Notes under the pieces: generated by a model | Seen by the model: the letters and a program-made list of their open reading frames with translations, nothing else | Told to the model about the DNA's origin: nothing | The model's database searches: none | Source of the DNA: Formicarius rufipectus | Lineage: Eukaryota > Chordata > Aves > Passeriformes > Formicariidae | DNA: 64,000 bases | NCBI GenBank assembly: GCA_013399695.1 | Contig: VXAU01003998.1 | Coordinates: 659,888 to 723,887, forward strand | Direction of reading: 5' to 3' | Position numbers and translations under genes: made by a program | Part shown: piece by piece, positions 1 through 13,000 of the stretch | How the letters are laid out: the number at the start of each line of letters is the position of its first letter | Position numbering within the stretch: position 1 is the first letter of the stretch

Positions 1-3000
1 AGGAGAAGGTGTACTTTTCATTAGGTGAATCCCACTGCAGTACTCACATCTTTGTCAGATTTCCCCCATTACTAATTAGCCATAAAGTCAGACCTTGGGT
101 AACCCAAGGTCAGTCCCGTGTCTTGGGGCTGCAAGCCAACTTTCTTAAATCCTCGGTGTGGTAAAGAGCCATCAGCACAACTAAAATTTCCAAATCATTT
201 CTGAGCTACAGCTTTCCACCACTGTGCCACAGGGAACAGATACCTCTGAAAGCACCAGGTTCACTGAAAGGCTACCTGACATCCAGGAGCAGGAAAACCG
301 CCAACTTTCAATTATCTGCGTCCAACCATAAAAAGCATCTCTGGAGGCCCTTGAAAAAACATACTTTTAAAATATACAGAATTAAATAGTTCTAAACAGA
401 AAAGCATCAGGCATAGTTTAAGCTGATCTACACACTCACAAGATACATTTAATAATCTTATGAGGCATCATACCATGGCAGTGGTCACTGACAATGCCCC
501 CCTTCAAATGGGATCCCTGCCTGGTCTGTAAAGAGCCCAGGCACAGATACAGCTATGGATTTTGAAGGGGAAACTCTCCCACTGCCCTGAAGCCAATGAT
601 GGTAGCCCTCAGGGCTGCATCAGGATGGCCATGCCCTCTGTGCACCGAGGAAACCCAGTGCAAGATTCACATCCAGGCTCAGTTTAAACTGAAACCATAA
701 ACACTTAAATATGAAATGACACTGGTTTTTTGGACACTGCTACATCCCAGGATAACCCAGAACTGGCTCTTGGACCACAGCATAACACTTATGATTAAAT
801 AAAAACTTGCCACTGAATCATTTGTTCAGTCACTTCTGACAGGATGTTCACTTTAGTTTCATCATTGTACCTAAAATGCATTTGGATGTACTTCTAAAAC
901 AGGTCAGAATTAAGTTACTAAGTTCCTATGCATTTAGAGCTCAAGGAGAACCTTGGTTTAAGATGAGAAGTCCTTTAAGACACCAGACTTTTGGTCTAGT
1001 CTCCATCACTCCTTTGTTAATTACATTTGGGCATTGCTGTCCCGGAAACAAGAAGCTACATAAGAATGAATTTTAAGAGCTTTATGAAGAATAACCAAGA
1101 TTTGCATACACTGCCTAAGTGCTCATATAAATGTTCCTCATTCTCAGGATTATAAAATACAAGCCAGTAGCCTGGCTATGTCTCTTCAGCTATTTGTCTT
1201 GAATCAGGCAAAGACACACAAAGTATCTACCACTTAGAAATTACATATCCCACTTCTCTACCTGAAAAGAAAGTTCTGTGTTTACAACTATCACACTGAC
1301 ATGAAGTTTTCACATGTTTAGACACAAAGCAAATATATTTCCCTCTTCTTGGTCATTCTTTATGCCTGTTTCAACCTCCTGTGACAAGGACAGAAGGCTG
1401 GGCAAACTTGGCAGGAGCATTCTCAGAGGAGGAATGTCTTGCTTGTTTAATCAGGAAAATGAAGCACTTTCTGTGCATTTTACAAACCTGTTTGCTCCTT
1501 CTCCTTTGCTGCAGCTGTTCTGCAACTTAGTGATGGAGACGTTGGATTTGAGCATTCTGGAGGCTGGAGCCTTTTACTTATTTACAGACCACTGCGCCCT
1601 TTGTGCACTGCAGCTTGCGGTACTCCGAGGGAACATTCACCGCTCTGAATTATTACAGACTCCATTCTTTTTCTGTTGAGCATCGACTTGCACAAGGCAG
1701 AGTTGTTCCAGTTTGATTAACATGAAGAACAGCAGCACCAATGCATGACAGGAAAGCTGAGACTACCCTTATGATGACTTTGTTTTCTCAAAACAACAAC
1801 ATGGCTAAATATTGTTTGCAAAGTGCCAGTCTGAGACGGAAGAGAAATCCTGAGGAGTAAGAGATGCTGAGCTTTCAGAAGGCATCCAGTCAATGTTACA
1901 ATTAAACTGGAGCAGTTTCATTTCGGAGTTCTGGGAAAACACACATAAGGACACTGAAAAGAAGACACCAAAGTGACAAGGGTCAGACTAGATGAGTTTG
2001 AAAGGAATGCCTGATTCCTGCTATCCCTCACAAAAATATTAGAGAAATTAATTGTTTAGCATTCAGATCAAAGGCTCGGCTGTACTTTTAGTGACATTAT
2101 TAAATGGGCCATCTTGTGCCCTCTGTAAAAGCATTTATCAGAGCCTCAGACTGTTCTTTGTGCCTTGCAGAAGAAATCTGTTCCCTCTGTGTTCAGAAGT
2201 GATCCATCTTGCTGCAACTCATCTGTCACTGAAGGTTTCATAAAAACTGCAGTGTCAACTTCCCTGTCACTCTCTGTCACCCTGTCTGTCCAAAATACAC
2301 AGAATAATGCACCTGAAATTTTCAACAGTGAATGACAGTGACAAAACTTGGAAGATCATCAAATTCAGCCAACACTCAAGACTTCTTGGTGAGTAGGATG
2401 GGCAAGCACTGAGGAGACTACAGAGTGTAGGAAGGTTAGTTATTTAGCACTTGCTTTGGAACCCCACATCAAGAAAGGCCTTGAGAATCTCTATTCAAGC
2501 TTCATTCTTCTAGCCAATACTAATGCAGCTTAGTAGAGAATTTTACAGTGCTATATAACAGACTGGAAATCACCTCATCATGGGATAAAATACTTGCTTT
2601 GCAGCTTGAGCTTTTTTATAGAGCCAGTACATGAGAAAATAAGTTATCCCACTGGATAAAGCAGTGAAACAGGACTTGGGACAAGTTGTATCTATACATT
2701 TCTCACCTATATAGTCCCTTTCGTACTTATCGTACACTTTTGTAAGGAGATCACAAAATTCTGTCTTATAATTTTTGTTTAGGTTTTAGGGATGAGAGAA
2801 GCCCATATCCTAAGACTTTACACTGGACAGTAGGATAAGCTTTCACTCAGCCAAGGAATGAGGATTTAGAAAATCCTGTTGACAGAGGAAATGAAAACCA
2901 TCAAATTCATGGCCACATGAACCCCAACAAATATGTGATGAGCATAAGCTGCAGCACCCAAAGCAGCAGGGAGTGACTCGAGCAGGACCTCACAATTTTA

Positions 3001-5103
3001 GTTCCCTTGGGCATTCTGCACTCTCAGCTGTGGAGTCTGCAGGCTCAGCACCTCCAGCAAACAAAGTCCTGTTGATTTCTATTGCCCTTGCCCCAAAGAG
3101 CCAACTAAATTCCAACTATAAACAAAGCATAAGCACATTTACTACAATTATTTTGTAGGTGACTGTACAGCCATACTTGGATATATCATGCCAAACTATC
3201 AAAAACAGCCCTGATGTTCTCTAATCCTTAATGTTGCTGGGAAAAGATCACCAGGTGTGGACATACCCTTCCTAAGGTGAAAATTGGCACAATGGTTTCT
3301 AATCAAGACAGTTACTGGCACTAAGCTCCAGCCCTGGAGCCTTCAATGAATGCACAACGTCCCTGTAACAATACATGTTTGTGTTCTTAGGCTTTAACTG
3401 CTCACATTGAATTTGCAAGTCAGCATCAGGCAGAAGCAACCACAAGACCTTTGCAAATGGAAACAATTCTCAAAGTCAGAAAGCAATGCTTCACAAAGCA
3501 TAAGAAAGCTAGTAACTGGGAACATAGAGGAGTATACAGACTCTGAAGCGAGATATTTCAAAATTAGGTACATTTTGTACTTCAGCAGACTTACAGAGCA
3601 TCCATTACAATTACAATGCTTCACTGGTAGCTACCCTAATTACCTGGAGAGGAAAAAAAAACATCAACCCCACTTTTGTTCGATTTCTGGCATTTAATTT
3701 GCTTGCTGGGGAATCTCTTTGCTTAATAAGTATTTATGCTATTTTCCTTGCAGAGAACATGTTGCCATGGAGCACTGATCACAGGCACTAGTAAGTGATT
3801 CTGCCTTTGTGAACTGCACAGTCTTCACCTGAGGGACTCTATCTTACTACATGTCAGCCTTAATCAGGTACACAGGGCAAAATGAGAGCAGTGATTATAT
3901 TTGTTTTGATTTTAGTGAATGGTCTCATCCAGGAGCTGCTCTTAAAAGTCTTCCCCATTTTTCACTGGCACTTTGCTTTGACAGAATGGAGTTTCCTTTC
4001 CTTAGTGTGAGAAGGTGGCAGATGGGAGAAGGAGGAGGATCCAAGCAGACAGAGAAGTATTGCACAAGACACATGCTGAACTTGTCAACAGAACAAGATT
4101 TCTTTACTACAGTGCTTAAAAAAAAAATTAAAGTGCCTGCTTCTTTATTCAACAAATCTACAAGATGCTATACAACACCATCCAGCCTGTTTTTATTTTA
4201 GGGTATCCAGAATTTACCTAGGAAGAATCTTGCCTTGCAGTTAACTTAACCAACAGTGTAGTAGTGAGACTGAAGGAATCTGACTGACATCTGAGTGACA
4301 GCAAACCATCATACTACTCCTGCTATAAATGGGAGCAACACAAGGTTTGGATGTAAGCAGAATACATTTGGATTCCTGCCTCCTTTCATTAGCAGGTGGC
4401 AAGATGAGCCTCAGGGCCAAAAAAAAAAAAATCTTAAAAATAGGGTGAGTGGTCTCAGAACAGCAAGGATATCAAATCTTGACACTTAACATTTTTGCTT
4501 TTTTGAGCCTACAGAAAAAAATTCATCTAAGCATCAAGATTATGACTGGCCAGATGCTCCTAAAAAAAGCAGCACAGACTAACAACCCTGGCCCTGTTTC
4601 CAGTCTGGCACAGGGAGACTTGCAGCTGCCTTCTTCCTGCATGGCATTTCTCTGCAGGAGAGGAACAGAACTGCACTACAAGGACTAGAGGAACGCTCCA
4701 GGTTAAAGAAACATACCTAAAAGTTGCCTGTGGTATGAAACCTTCCATTACTCATCAAGTCCTGCAGCAAAGGAGACTAAAGGCATGTTCAGTGACCACA
4801 GATCAGATGGTGAGAGATCTGTCCAACAACTCATGGTAGAGTGCAGTGACTAGTGAGACTTTTCACTCCCTCCCTACAGAAATAACACAAATAAAGTACT
4901 TACTTTTCTTGTCTAAGCAACATCTGCTTCTAAGAAAAGGCCCTTGCAAAGGGTCTGCAGCAGGGAGAACCATTGAGTGCTACAAATTTGTCATACACAG
5001 CACATCATCCTGCATGTTCAATGAGAACCACACATTAACATGATGAACTTGCACACAACTGGGACTTCTGAAATAATCCCATTTGGGAGCCACAGATATA
5101 GAA

Positions 5104-5120
5104 CTTCACTTGAAGTGAAG
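5104..5120. repeat. 17-bp perfect inverted repeat
   Basis: Arms cttcactt and aagtgaag around a single g. The half-sites resemble short nuclear-receptor or homeodomain palindromes, but no role can be assigned. Confidence 0.8.
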
Positions 5121-5506
5121 GTCACAGATTTGAACTACCATATTATACCAGCAGGAAACAGTAACAAAATGTGAACTATTCCCATCAAAACTAGGATACA
5201 ATTTAGTTTACAGGAGTTGCAAGTAAAGATTTATTCAATCAATATCAAGAAAAAATACACATGTTGGCAAATGTAACAGCTCCCAGGATTCTGTTAATGC
5301 AACGAAATTCAGCAGGTTACACTGGAAAACAGTCTTTACCCCTTGAGCATATGTACATCTTCCACCACTGACACATCACACACAAGTGTCCCGTGTGCTC
5401 ATTTAGAAGCACAACACGTTGCAGGGCTTTAAGAGATACACATTTAATCTCATTCAATTTTAAAAGACCTTGAAATGTTCAGAAATCCAAAAAAAAACCC
5501 AAAGAA

Positions 5507-5527
5507 ACAAACAAACAAACAAAAAAA
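5507..5527. repeat. (CAAA)n microsatellite, short
   Basis: Four to five CAAA units followed by an A run, inside a wider A-rich stretch. Confidence 0.9.
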
Positions 5528-7009
5528 GAAACCCAACTCCACAACACACAAACATGCAAAAAAATATAACAGAAAGTACACAAGAGGAAACAGCTCAGGG
5601 GGAAAAAAATAGGAAGTCTGAAAGCCAAAGCAAACACACCTTTCAAGCCAAGTGAGCTCTCTACTCAAAATTATATGGATTAGTGTAGCTTGTCATCCTG
5701 CCTGTTTTCTGAGATGTCTCAACTCAGCAAGATAGCAGCTGGTGTCATTCAAAATCACAAGCCAACCTCCAGTTTAAAATCTTAAACATTAACAGCAAAT
5801 CTGCTTACTTGTTCAGTCTATTGGCAACTCAGATTTGTCACCAAGGTCATGACAGATTAAATATTTTTAAAAGCTAATAGCAAAATGCCTAAAAGAGGCC
5901 AAGTGGAGATGGTTAATGATGTATCCTGATGGAATAGTTTTTCCATTTTTGGTTGAACTGTTGTGCTGAGCATCATCCACAAGGGGAAAAAAAGAAAACT
6001 TATCAAGTTTAGAATCCTCCCTGTTCAAAATTCTTCATCGACAGAAATTCTTTCCTACTGAGAAAAATGGAAACTGAAATCATCTAGCCATGTATGTCCT
6101 TTACTCATAATAAAAGGATTGTGTCTTGCATTACAGAAAGTGACATTGGCAGTGGCACTCTGCGGCATTCAGAACAGCCTGATTCTCTTTCACAAGGTAA
6201 GAGCAGATCTCTGAACAGCTTACAGGTATTCAAGTCACTAACACTGCAGGCCATATAACATCAAACCAGAAAATCTGCTACATTTGGCAAAATTCCACAG
6301 AGGAACCCAGGCCTGGGAAGGCCAAAGGAATGGCCATAAAGAACATTGGAGGTCACCCTCACAGCTGGGATAAGCACCAGAAATTTCACTGTGATACAGC
6401 ATTACATGAGCTGGCTGAAGGTATTTCAAAAAAAGGTGCACAAAAGAGCAAATGTGGTTGTCAGGCTCCCTGGGTGTGACCTCACACTCACACAACAGCC
6501 CACATGAAAAACAAAGAGCAGGTGAATATTAACCACGTGTAATAAGAACAGAGTTAAAATTGGACTTCATGTGCTCTTTATTGACTGATTTGGAAGTTTC
6601 ACCTCTTCTACCCATGGCCTCGGGCTACTGCTCCTCATCATAACCACTCCATAGTAATCTAGTAACTTGTTCCAATACAAGGCTACAGAGTAGGGATATA
6701 ATAAGATGCTAAATCTGCACAACAGGGAGAGAGAAGAGAGCTAAGCTTATAACATGAATTCCTGGAGTCATGTGAAGGTCTTCCTAGACAACATTTAATT
6801 TAGCAAATCAGTGCAAGAATATATACAAACAAAGTTTATGCCAAAATCAATACATAATATATTATCTTCTCAAAGCAATTATTCTGTTAGATTTGTAGAG
6901 GGGAGGAATATGTAGGCCAGAACTAAGCTAGGGAAAATGTCACTCTCATCTGAAAAATCTACCAAGAAGGACTCAGCATATTGGTTTTTTTTAAAATCAA
7001 TACAGACTC

Positions 7010-7030
7010 GGGGTGGGGCGGGGGACAGGG
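7010..7030 (+). other. G-quadruplex motif
   Basis: Four G tracts (4, 4, 5 and 3) separated by loops of 1, 1 and 3 nt, the canonical G4 pattern, on the plus strand. That is the non-template-matching strand for a minus-strand SERGEF transcript, so it would form in DNA rather than in that RNA. Confidence 0.75.
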
Positions 7031-10000
7031 AGGAGTTGTTGTTTGTGCTGGCTGTGTTTCTTTGGTTTAAAGAACACTGACAGGTGTGCTACCATCTTTA
7101 GCAAGTTTAGAGCTATCATGATCAAATACACAGGAAATACAGGCTTTTATTCCTGAAAAACTGATGGGCCCCAAGACTTTTATATGTGGCAGCAGTCTCT
7201 CACTTCATTCAGCTTCCTGCTAAAGACAGTTATGTTTGAAACTGTGCCATAAGCAAGCATAATATGCTTGACCTGATCCCTGTTTGATTTACTTGATCAC
7301 TGAATATATTAACCCTTCTCTCTGCTCCACAAGAAACGTTAAACATGCTCTGCTAAATGTCTCCTAAACCCCTGTTCATACAGCTCTCAGTTCTTCTCAC
7401 TTTCTCACTGTTCAAATAAGCCCAACAATCTAAAAATAAAACAATGTGAAGACACTTTTCAGAAATAATAAAAGTCTCAGTTTAGCCTGGTTGCTCCTCA
7501 GAGACTCTGCAAAAAGCACAGGAAAAAGCACAATAGTGAAATGAGTCTCAAAAGCATTTTTTATTTTAATTACTTTGGTACCTCCCTTCCATAAAGAAGA
7601 ACTTGAGTGAAACAAGTTCAAAAAGCAAGGACAAGTAAAGTGCAATTTTTACAAATATGCCAACTTTTAATCTCTGGTTTGACTTTTTTCCTCTAACACT
7701 TTTTTAAATGCTTATCTCTCTAAAGCAAATGATTTTTAATAAAATGCTTTCTTTCTACCATGAACGTTGGCTCCAGGCTTGCAAGCTTGAATGGCTTCTA
7801 CTTTGTTATTAGTAAGTAAAATAATCTTGATTGTCAGCTAATACCTCCAGATTTTCTCCTCTACAATTTCCACTACCTTAAAGTTCAGTCCTAATTCCTG
7901 AAGTGGGAAAAAAGAATCTGCCTTTATGGAAAGGTAGAGAAACAATTCCCCATCTCTTGGTTCACAAAAGCTTCAGGAAGCCTGCTTTCATGTGTGCAAT
8001 TATTCCTCTGAAGTTACAGCCATACAAAGCATATGTGTGCTGTCCCAAAAGTGTCCCTGTTTCATCACCAGCCTTGCAATATTTCTCATGTGCCTTTATA
8101 ACATCATCTCTCATGTCAATGTCAGCATCGCTGCCTTCACCTTTGGTTTTTAAAAGATTTTTCTGACCTTCATAACTAAAAGAGAACAGTAAAACCATGT
8201 GACCAAAATGCACTGTAAAACCCAAAAACTGATTACTTAGAAATGTGCATTTGTGAAGAAAATGCAGCCCATGGTCAAGCTAATCACAAAAGTACAAAAA
8301 ATCCCCGAGTTTGCAGGTTCTTATTAAGCAAAAAGCTATCTAGAGTATGTAAGATAGTATTAGTAAGGCACACACAAAAACTGTGAAAAGAAAAAACCTT
8401 CAGAGATTATTCACTTACAGCGTGTAACTAAGCCAGGTCACAGACACTTGTGCACTGACAGCAAAATTTCTTAGTGCCCCATAAAGGATCTGGATAGTGA
8501 CTACACACAAAGAAGTTAAGTGTCAAACCAAGGTTCTATAACAAGATATTCCCTCCTGGAGAGCCACAAACCCCACAGCACTGTCAGGGCACTCCTCACA
8601 CCAGCTTTCTAAATATAAACAACCTTTCCCTCCTGTCAGCCACTTAACTGCAGAATTTCTACTCAGTGATACACTTAGAAGTTTAAGTGTTGAGGTCATT
8701 GCATGTAAAGAACCCAGAATTACCAGCACAGCTCATTTCAGAACTGCTCAGTAGGATGGTACTGAAGCCTTACTTTGTTGCCCTTCCAAGTGCTTTCAGC
8801 TGCTTTGTTGGCCTTGTGCTTTTACTTGGGTGAGCATCTCTCCTCCACGCTCTGGACAGCTCCGTGAAGCCCAACATTTGGTCTTCCTTTTATTTAACTT
8901 TATAGCTAACAAATGCTCAATCTCTCTTTGGTGAGCAAGAGTGCCTATTTTTGTTACTTCTGCTTGCTTTCTTGAAAATCCAGATAAACATGCCTTAGAT
9001 ATATTAAATGTATTTTTCTTCTGCTTTCAAGTAATTGCTCTGCTTAGCGCCTGCAAGCAATCAAACATGGTAAAATCTGATTTGTTTTCTACATACTTAG
9101 CATCCATGCTGTGAAGCCTCTGACAAAGGGCTGCATGCATCTGTACTGCAGCCCCTGGTCTCCAGAGTGCTCTCATCTTCCCTAATTTCCTAACAGGAGG
9201 TGGAATGACTTTTCACCAATATCTGCAAGTAAGGGCTCTCTATTCTTTCTGCTTCCAGTGAAATCCTTGCTTGGTGGCATTTGCTGGTTGCCTGCTGGCT
9301 TCCTGTGACAATTACCTCCTCCCAATTCCAGCTGGATGCTTTTAGCTGTCACCAGAGGTTAGCAATGCATGCCTGCCTCTTCCCCATCTCTTGGAGGGTT
9401 CTTGATGCAGCAGATTTATCCCTGCAGATGTGATACAGTGTCTCGCAGGGAACAGAATGACAGCACACAAGAGCTCAACTCTAGACAAATTCTAGGCTGA
9501 CACCACAGTGATTTGTAAAGTTCAATTAAAAATTTTGCAAGAACTATCAGCTTTTCATAGAGAGAAAGAGCAGCTTTTATCTTCAGCACCTAAACAGCTC
9601 TGTATTTGGTAGCAGCAGGAAAACACACTATAAGCAATATGACAAGCACTGCATTATTACCTGTTTATATGCTAAATGATATGAATTAAGATAGAGAGAC
9701 ACATACACACCCCAAGATTAATTATATACTTCAAAATTGCCTCTGTGAGGGGAAGTGATTGCAAAACTTGTAATGCAGCACTGAAAAAAAGAAATTAATC
9801 AGATGTCATTAATCTAAGCAGTTCTAAGGCATACTTAGAGGCAGGTTTTATTCCAAAGATTTCGCAATCTAAATCAACAAGCGACACAGAGAGAAGACAA
9901 AGCTGAACAAAGCATTTTGGAGAGTCAAATCACTCAAAATATGCATCAATACAGTGACACAGCCTGGAAGAGAAGATAGCTGTAAAACCTCATTTCAGTC

Positions 10001-13000
10001 ACAGAAGGTGCAGCTCAGCTAGATCTTATCCTAAATTCCCGAGTTCCTTTCCAAGGAGTCAATGTGATCCTTGTTACTAGCTGTGGATTTAATCAGCTTT
10101 TCACAGCAAAATATCCATATTTCCTATAGCCAGCAGACACTGACATCAGACAAACTGGTTAATATAAAAGTATTTTTAGCCCCATCAGAAGGCCTTTCCA
10201 AATGCTCAATTAGCATTTCCTCATTTGTCTCCTGATCACCTTACACCTACAAACTCATGAGATAGGTGGCAGCTTGGCTTTTCATTAGTCCTTGGAAAAG
10301 AAACTCTAAGAGATCAGAGAATCTCATTTTGTGAGTATAACTTGATTAAAAACAACCAAAAACCAGACAGTTCAAATTTATTTTCAGCTTCCATCTTACT
10401 AGAGGAACAATTAGTTTGCCTGGAGGATGAAGCAGTCTACAGAAAAGAAACAAAAGGTGAGAAGACATTTGAATAACACTGTTAGGGCTCACTGTGTCTA
10501 AACACGACAGGAAAACTGTGATCTCAGATCTGTATCCAGTTATGTAGAAGGCACTCAGACAGGTGCTCAGGTAACAATATGAACAAGGCTGCTTTTTTAC
10601 AATGAATATAAGCAAAGCATCTTGTAGTCTGAAGAGCTATTTTAACAGTCAAGGCCACATTAAGAGCTAAATAACACACAAAATGGCTCTGTCAGGGAAT
10701 AAATTTAGAAGGTCGACATATAACTCGCACGAAAATGACAACAGTGATGGTTACTCAAAGTCCTGCCAGGTGCCCTTTAATAAGCAGAGAATGTGATTAG
10801 TACTACAATGCAAAGAGACAGCATGCTGCAACATGACTCCATGCTGGCCTGCCAGGAAACCTTTACAATAGAGACTCTGGCTGCACTGGGATTTTTCATG
10901 CATAATAAATAAAGCAACACACTAGCAGATTTAAGCTCCTTGCTGAACACCAGTGCCCTCCACTGTGTATGCTGAAGATTCCTCCAAATACTACAGCAAA
11001 AGAGAGAATTTATGATTTTTCTCTTCATGACAGACTGCCGAGTCCCCCGGGACCAAATGTCAGACACATGACTACATCTGCCGCCTTCGTAGGGCTGCTG
11101 TGAACAGCTAAATAACACTGTCAGCAGAACGCAGAGATCCGTCCATCAGCCTGCACAGCCTCCTCTCCCCATTGGTGCTCACTCTGCCAGAGGAATACAT
11201 CTTTCATAAGCTGTTACAGCACTCCCTCCACTGATGCTTTATACAATAATTCAGTCAGAACTACGGAACTGCACCAAGAGAACGTATCTCATTAATTAAG
11301 AGGTAGTGGCTCCCACGTAGGAACCCTCCAGTGTCCTTATTACAAAATGTGGAACCATTGCCATTACCACCAGCACCATTTCAGGATGTGTATCACCAGC
11401 TCCCTAAGTTTTGCTGACTTTGGTCACACTCATTTTCCAGCTCATAACTGGTATGTCCTACCAGCATAAGAATATAAAAAGCAAATTTTAACAGATCACG
11501 GAATAACAATTCTTTTACTGCCTCTCTAACACTATTGCATGCTTTAATTCAGACTATTTGAGGCATGACCTGCCATTTGAGTGGAGGGATATTTTATCCG
11601 AATTTCCTCTATAAGGCTATTCTTCCATTAAATTTCTTATGACTGTTTACTCTCCAGATGGATGAATTCCAGCTTCAGAAGGATGTGAATGCCCATGTCA
11701 TGATACATACAGCTGTGGTTGCACAGGAGCCACAGCGAAGACAGAATCCTGAATCTTGTTCTAAAATACAGCAAACAAAAAAGACAATGGGAGACAAAAC
11801 TAACCCTCCTCTGGTAGGGCATGCAATTTAGCAGAGAAGTTGAGAAGCTATTTTTAAAATGTTTTGTGATAATGCTGTTGTATTGAACACTCTGAAACAG
11901 GGTTCAGCATGGTCAACCAGGACCTTCTCTCCTCCTACATCACTTGTGCTTCCATGTGCTAAACACACTTATGGTTGGGTGGCCACCTTGGCATTTGAGG
12001 TTGGTTGATTAACATTAATTAACAGTGTCCTCTCCACTACTGTTACTCATGTGAAGAAAGCCATGGTAAGTAGGCAACCTGAAAAGAAATAAAAGCCAAA
12101 GGAGACGGAGACAAGTATCAAATGAGTAACTACACAACAACAATAATCACAAAGCCCAATTTCTTCTTGTGAACACTGCTGCCCCACCATAAACCTACTC
12201 TGGAAGTGCCTCTGTGGTGTGGGACACTTCACAGACCTATCCAAGTCAGGATGTGTGGACTATCTCACCAATGGACGTTTTAAATCCTCCATGCAAGAAA
12301 ATAACACAGCCCTGAGAAGAACTCAGAATTCTCTATGCTATGAAAGTGCAAGGAAAAGCCGTTTGCACTATCTGAAGTAACCACATGTCCAAGCGTTTAT
12401 CCCCTTCAAAATACCACACCAGAGGAGTCCTCTTGAAAGATCCACGTCTCTCTTTTCCAAACACATAAATTTCCCTCTGAAGTCTGCTTTAAAGCTGGAC
12501 TTCCACTGAAACTAATTAGCTTTTAAAACTGTTTCTAAAACAATCACTTTTCCCTCCACATACTCCAGTTATCTTTGTTTAGAAGACTTTTGTTGATTTA
12601 TACAGGTTGACAACATTACTAAAAGCAAGACCAAACAGGGATATCATGCATTACCAAGTTTTTGGGAGCCAGACTACGGAATTGTCACCCTTGTAATGTT
12701 TTTGGGGTTCATTTTATTTTTTTAAGTAGTTCAAAGAGGCTTGAATAAAATTTCAGGGTTTCATTTTTGTTAAAATAAGACATTTGCATTTGGAGGTTCT
12801 TCATGGCATTCTGTCTTAAATCCTGCGGTTGAAGCACAGTCAAAACACTGGTGCATTTCACAGTATCTCTACTTCTGAATAGTTAATATTGCTTGATTAT
12901 TTAAGTTGTAGCATTACAAGAGCTGCATGTGATAAGCTAAGTGTCCTCTTAAAAGAGAACTCTCTTTTTCAAAAAAAAGAGGATCAAAATCTTAGTGGGG

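Noticed and set aside
1981..2020. Possible CR1 3' end (gtcagactagatgag resembles the CR1 terminal segment)
   Set aside because: Similarity covers only about 16 bp and no further CR1 sequence flanks it.
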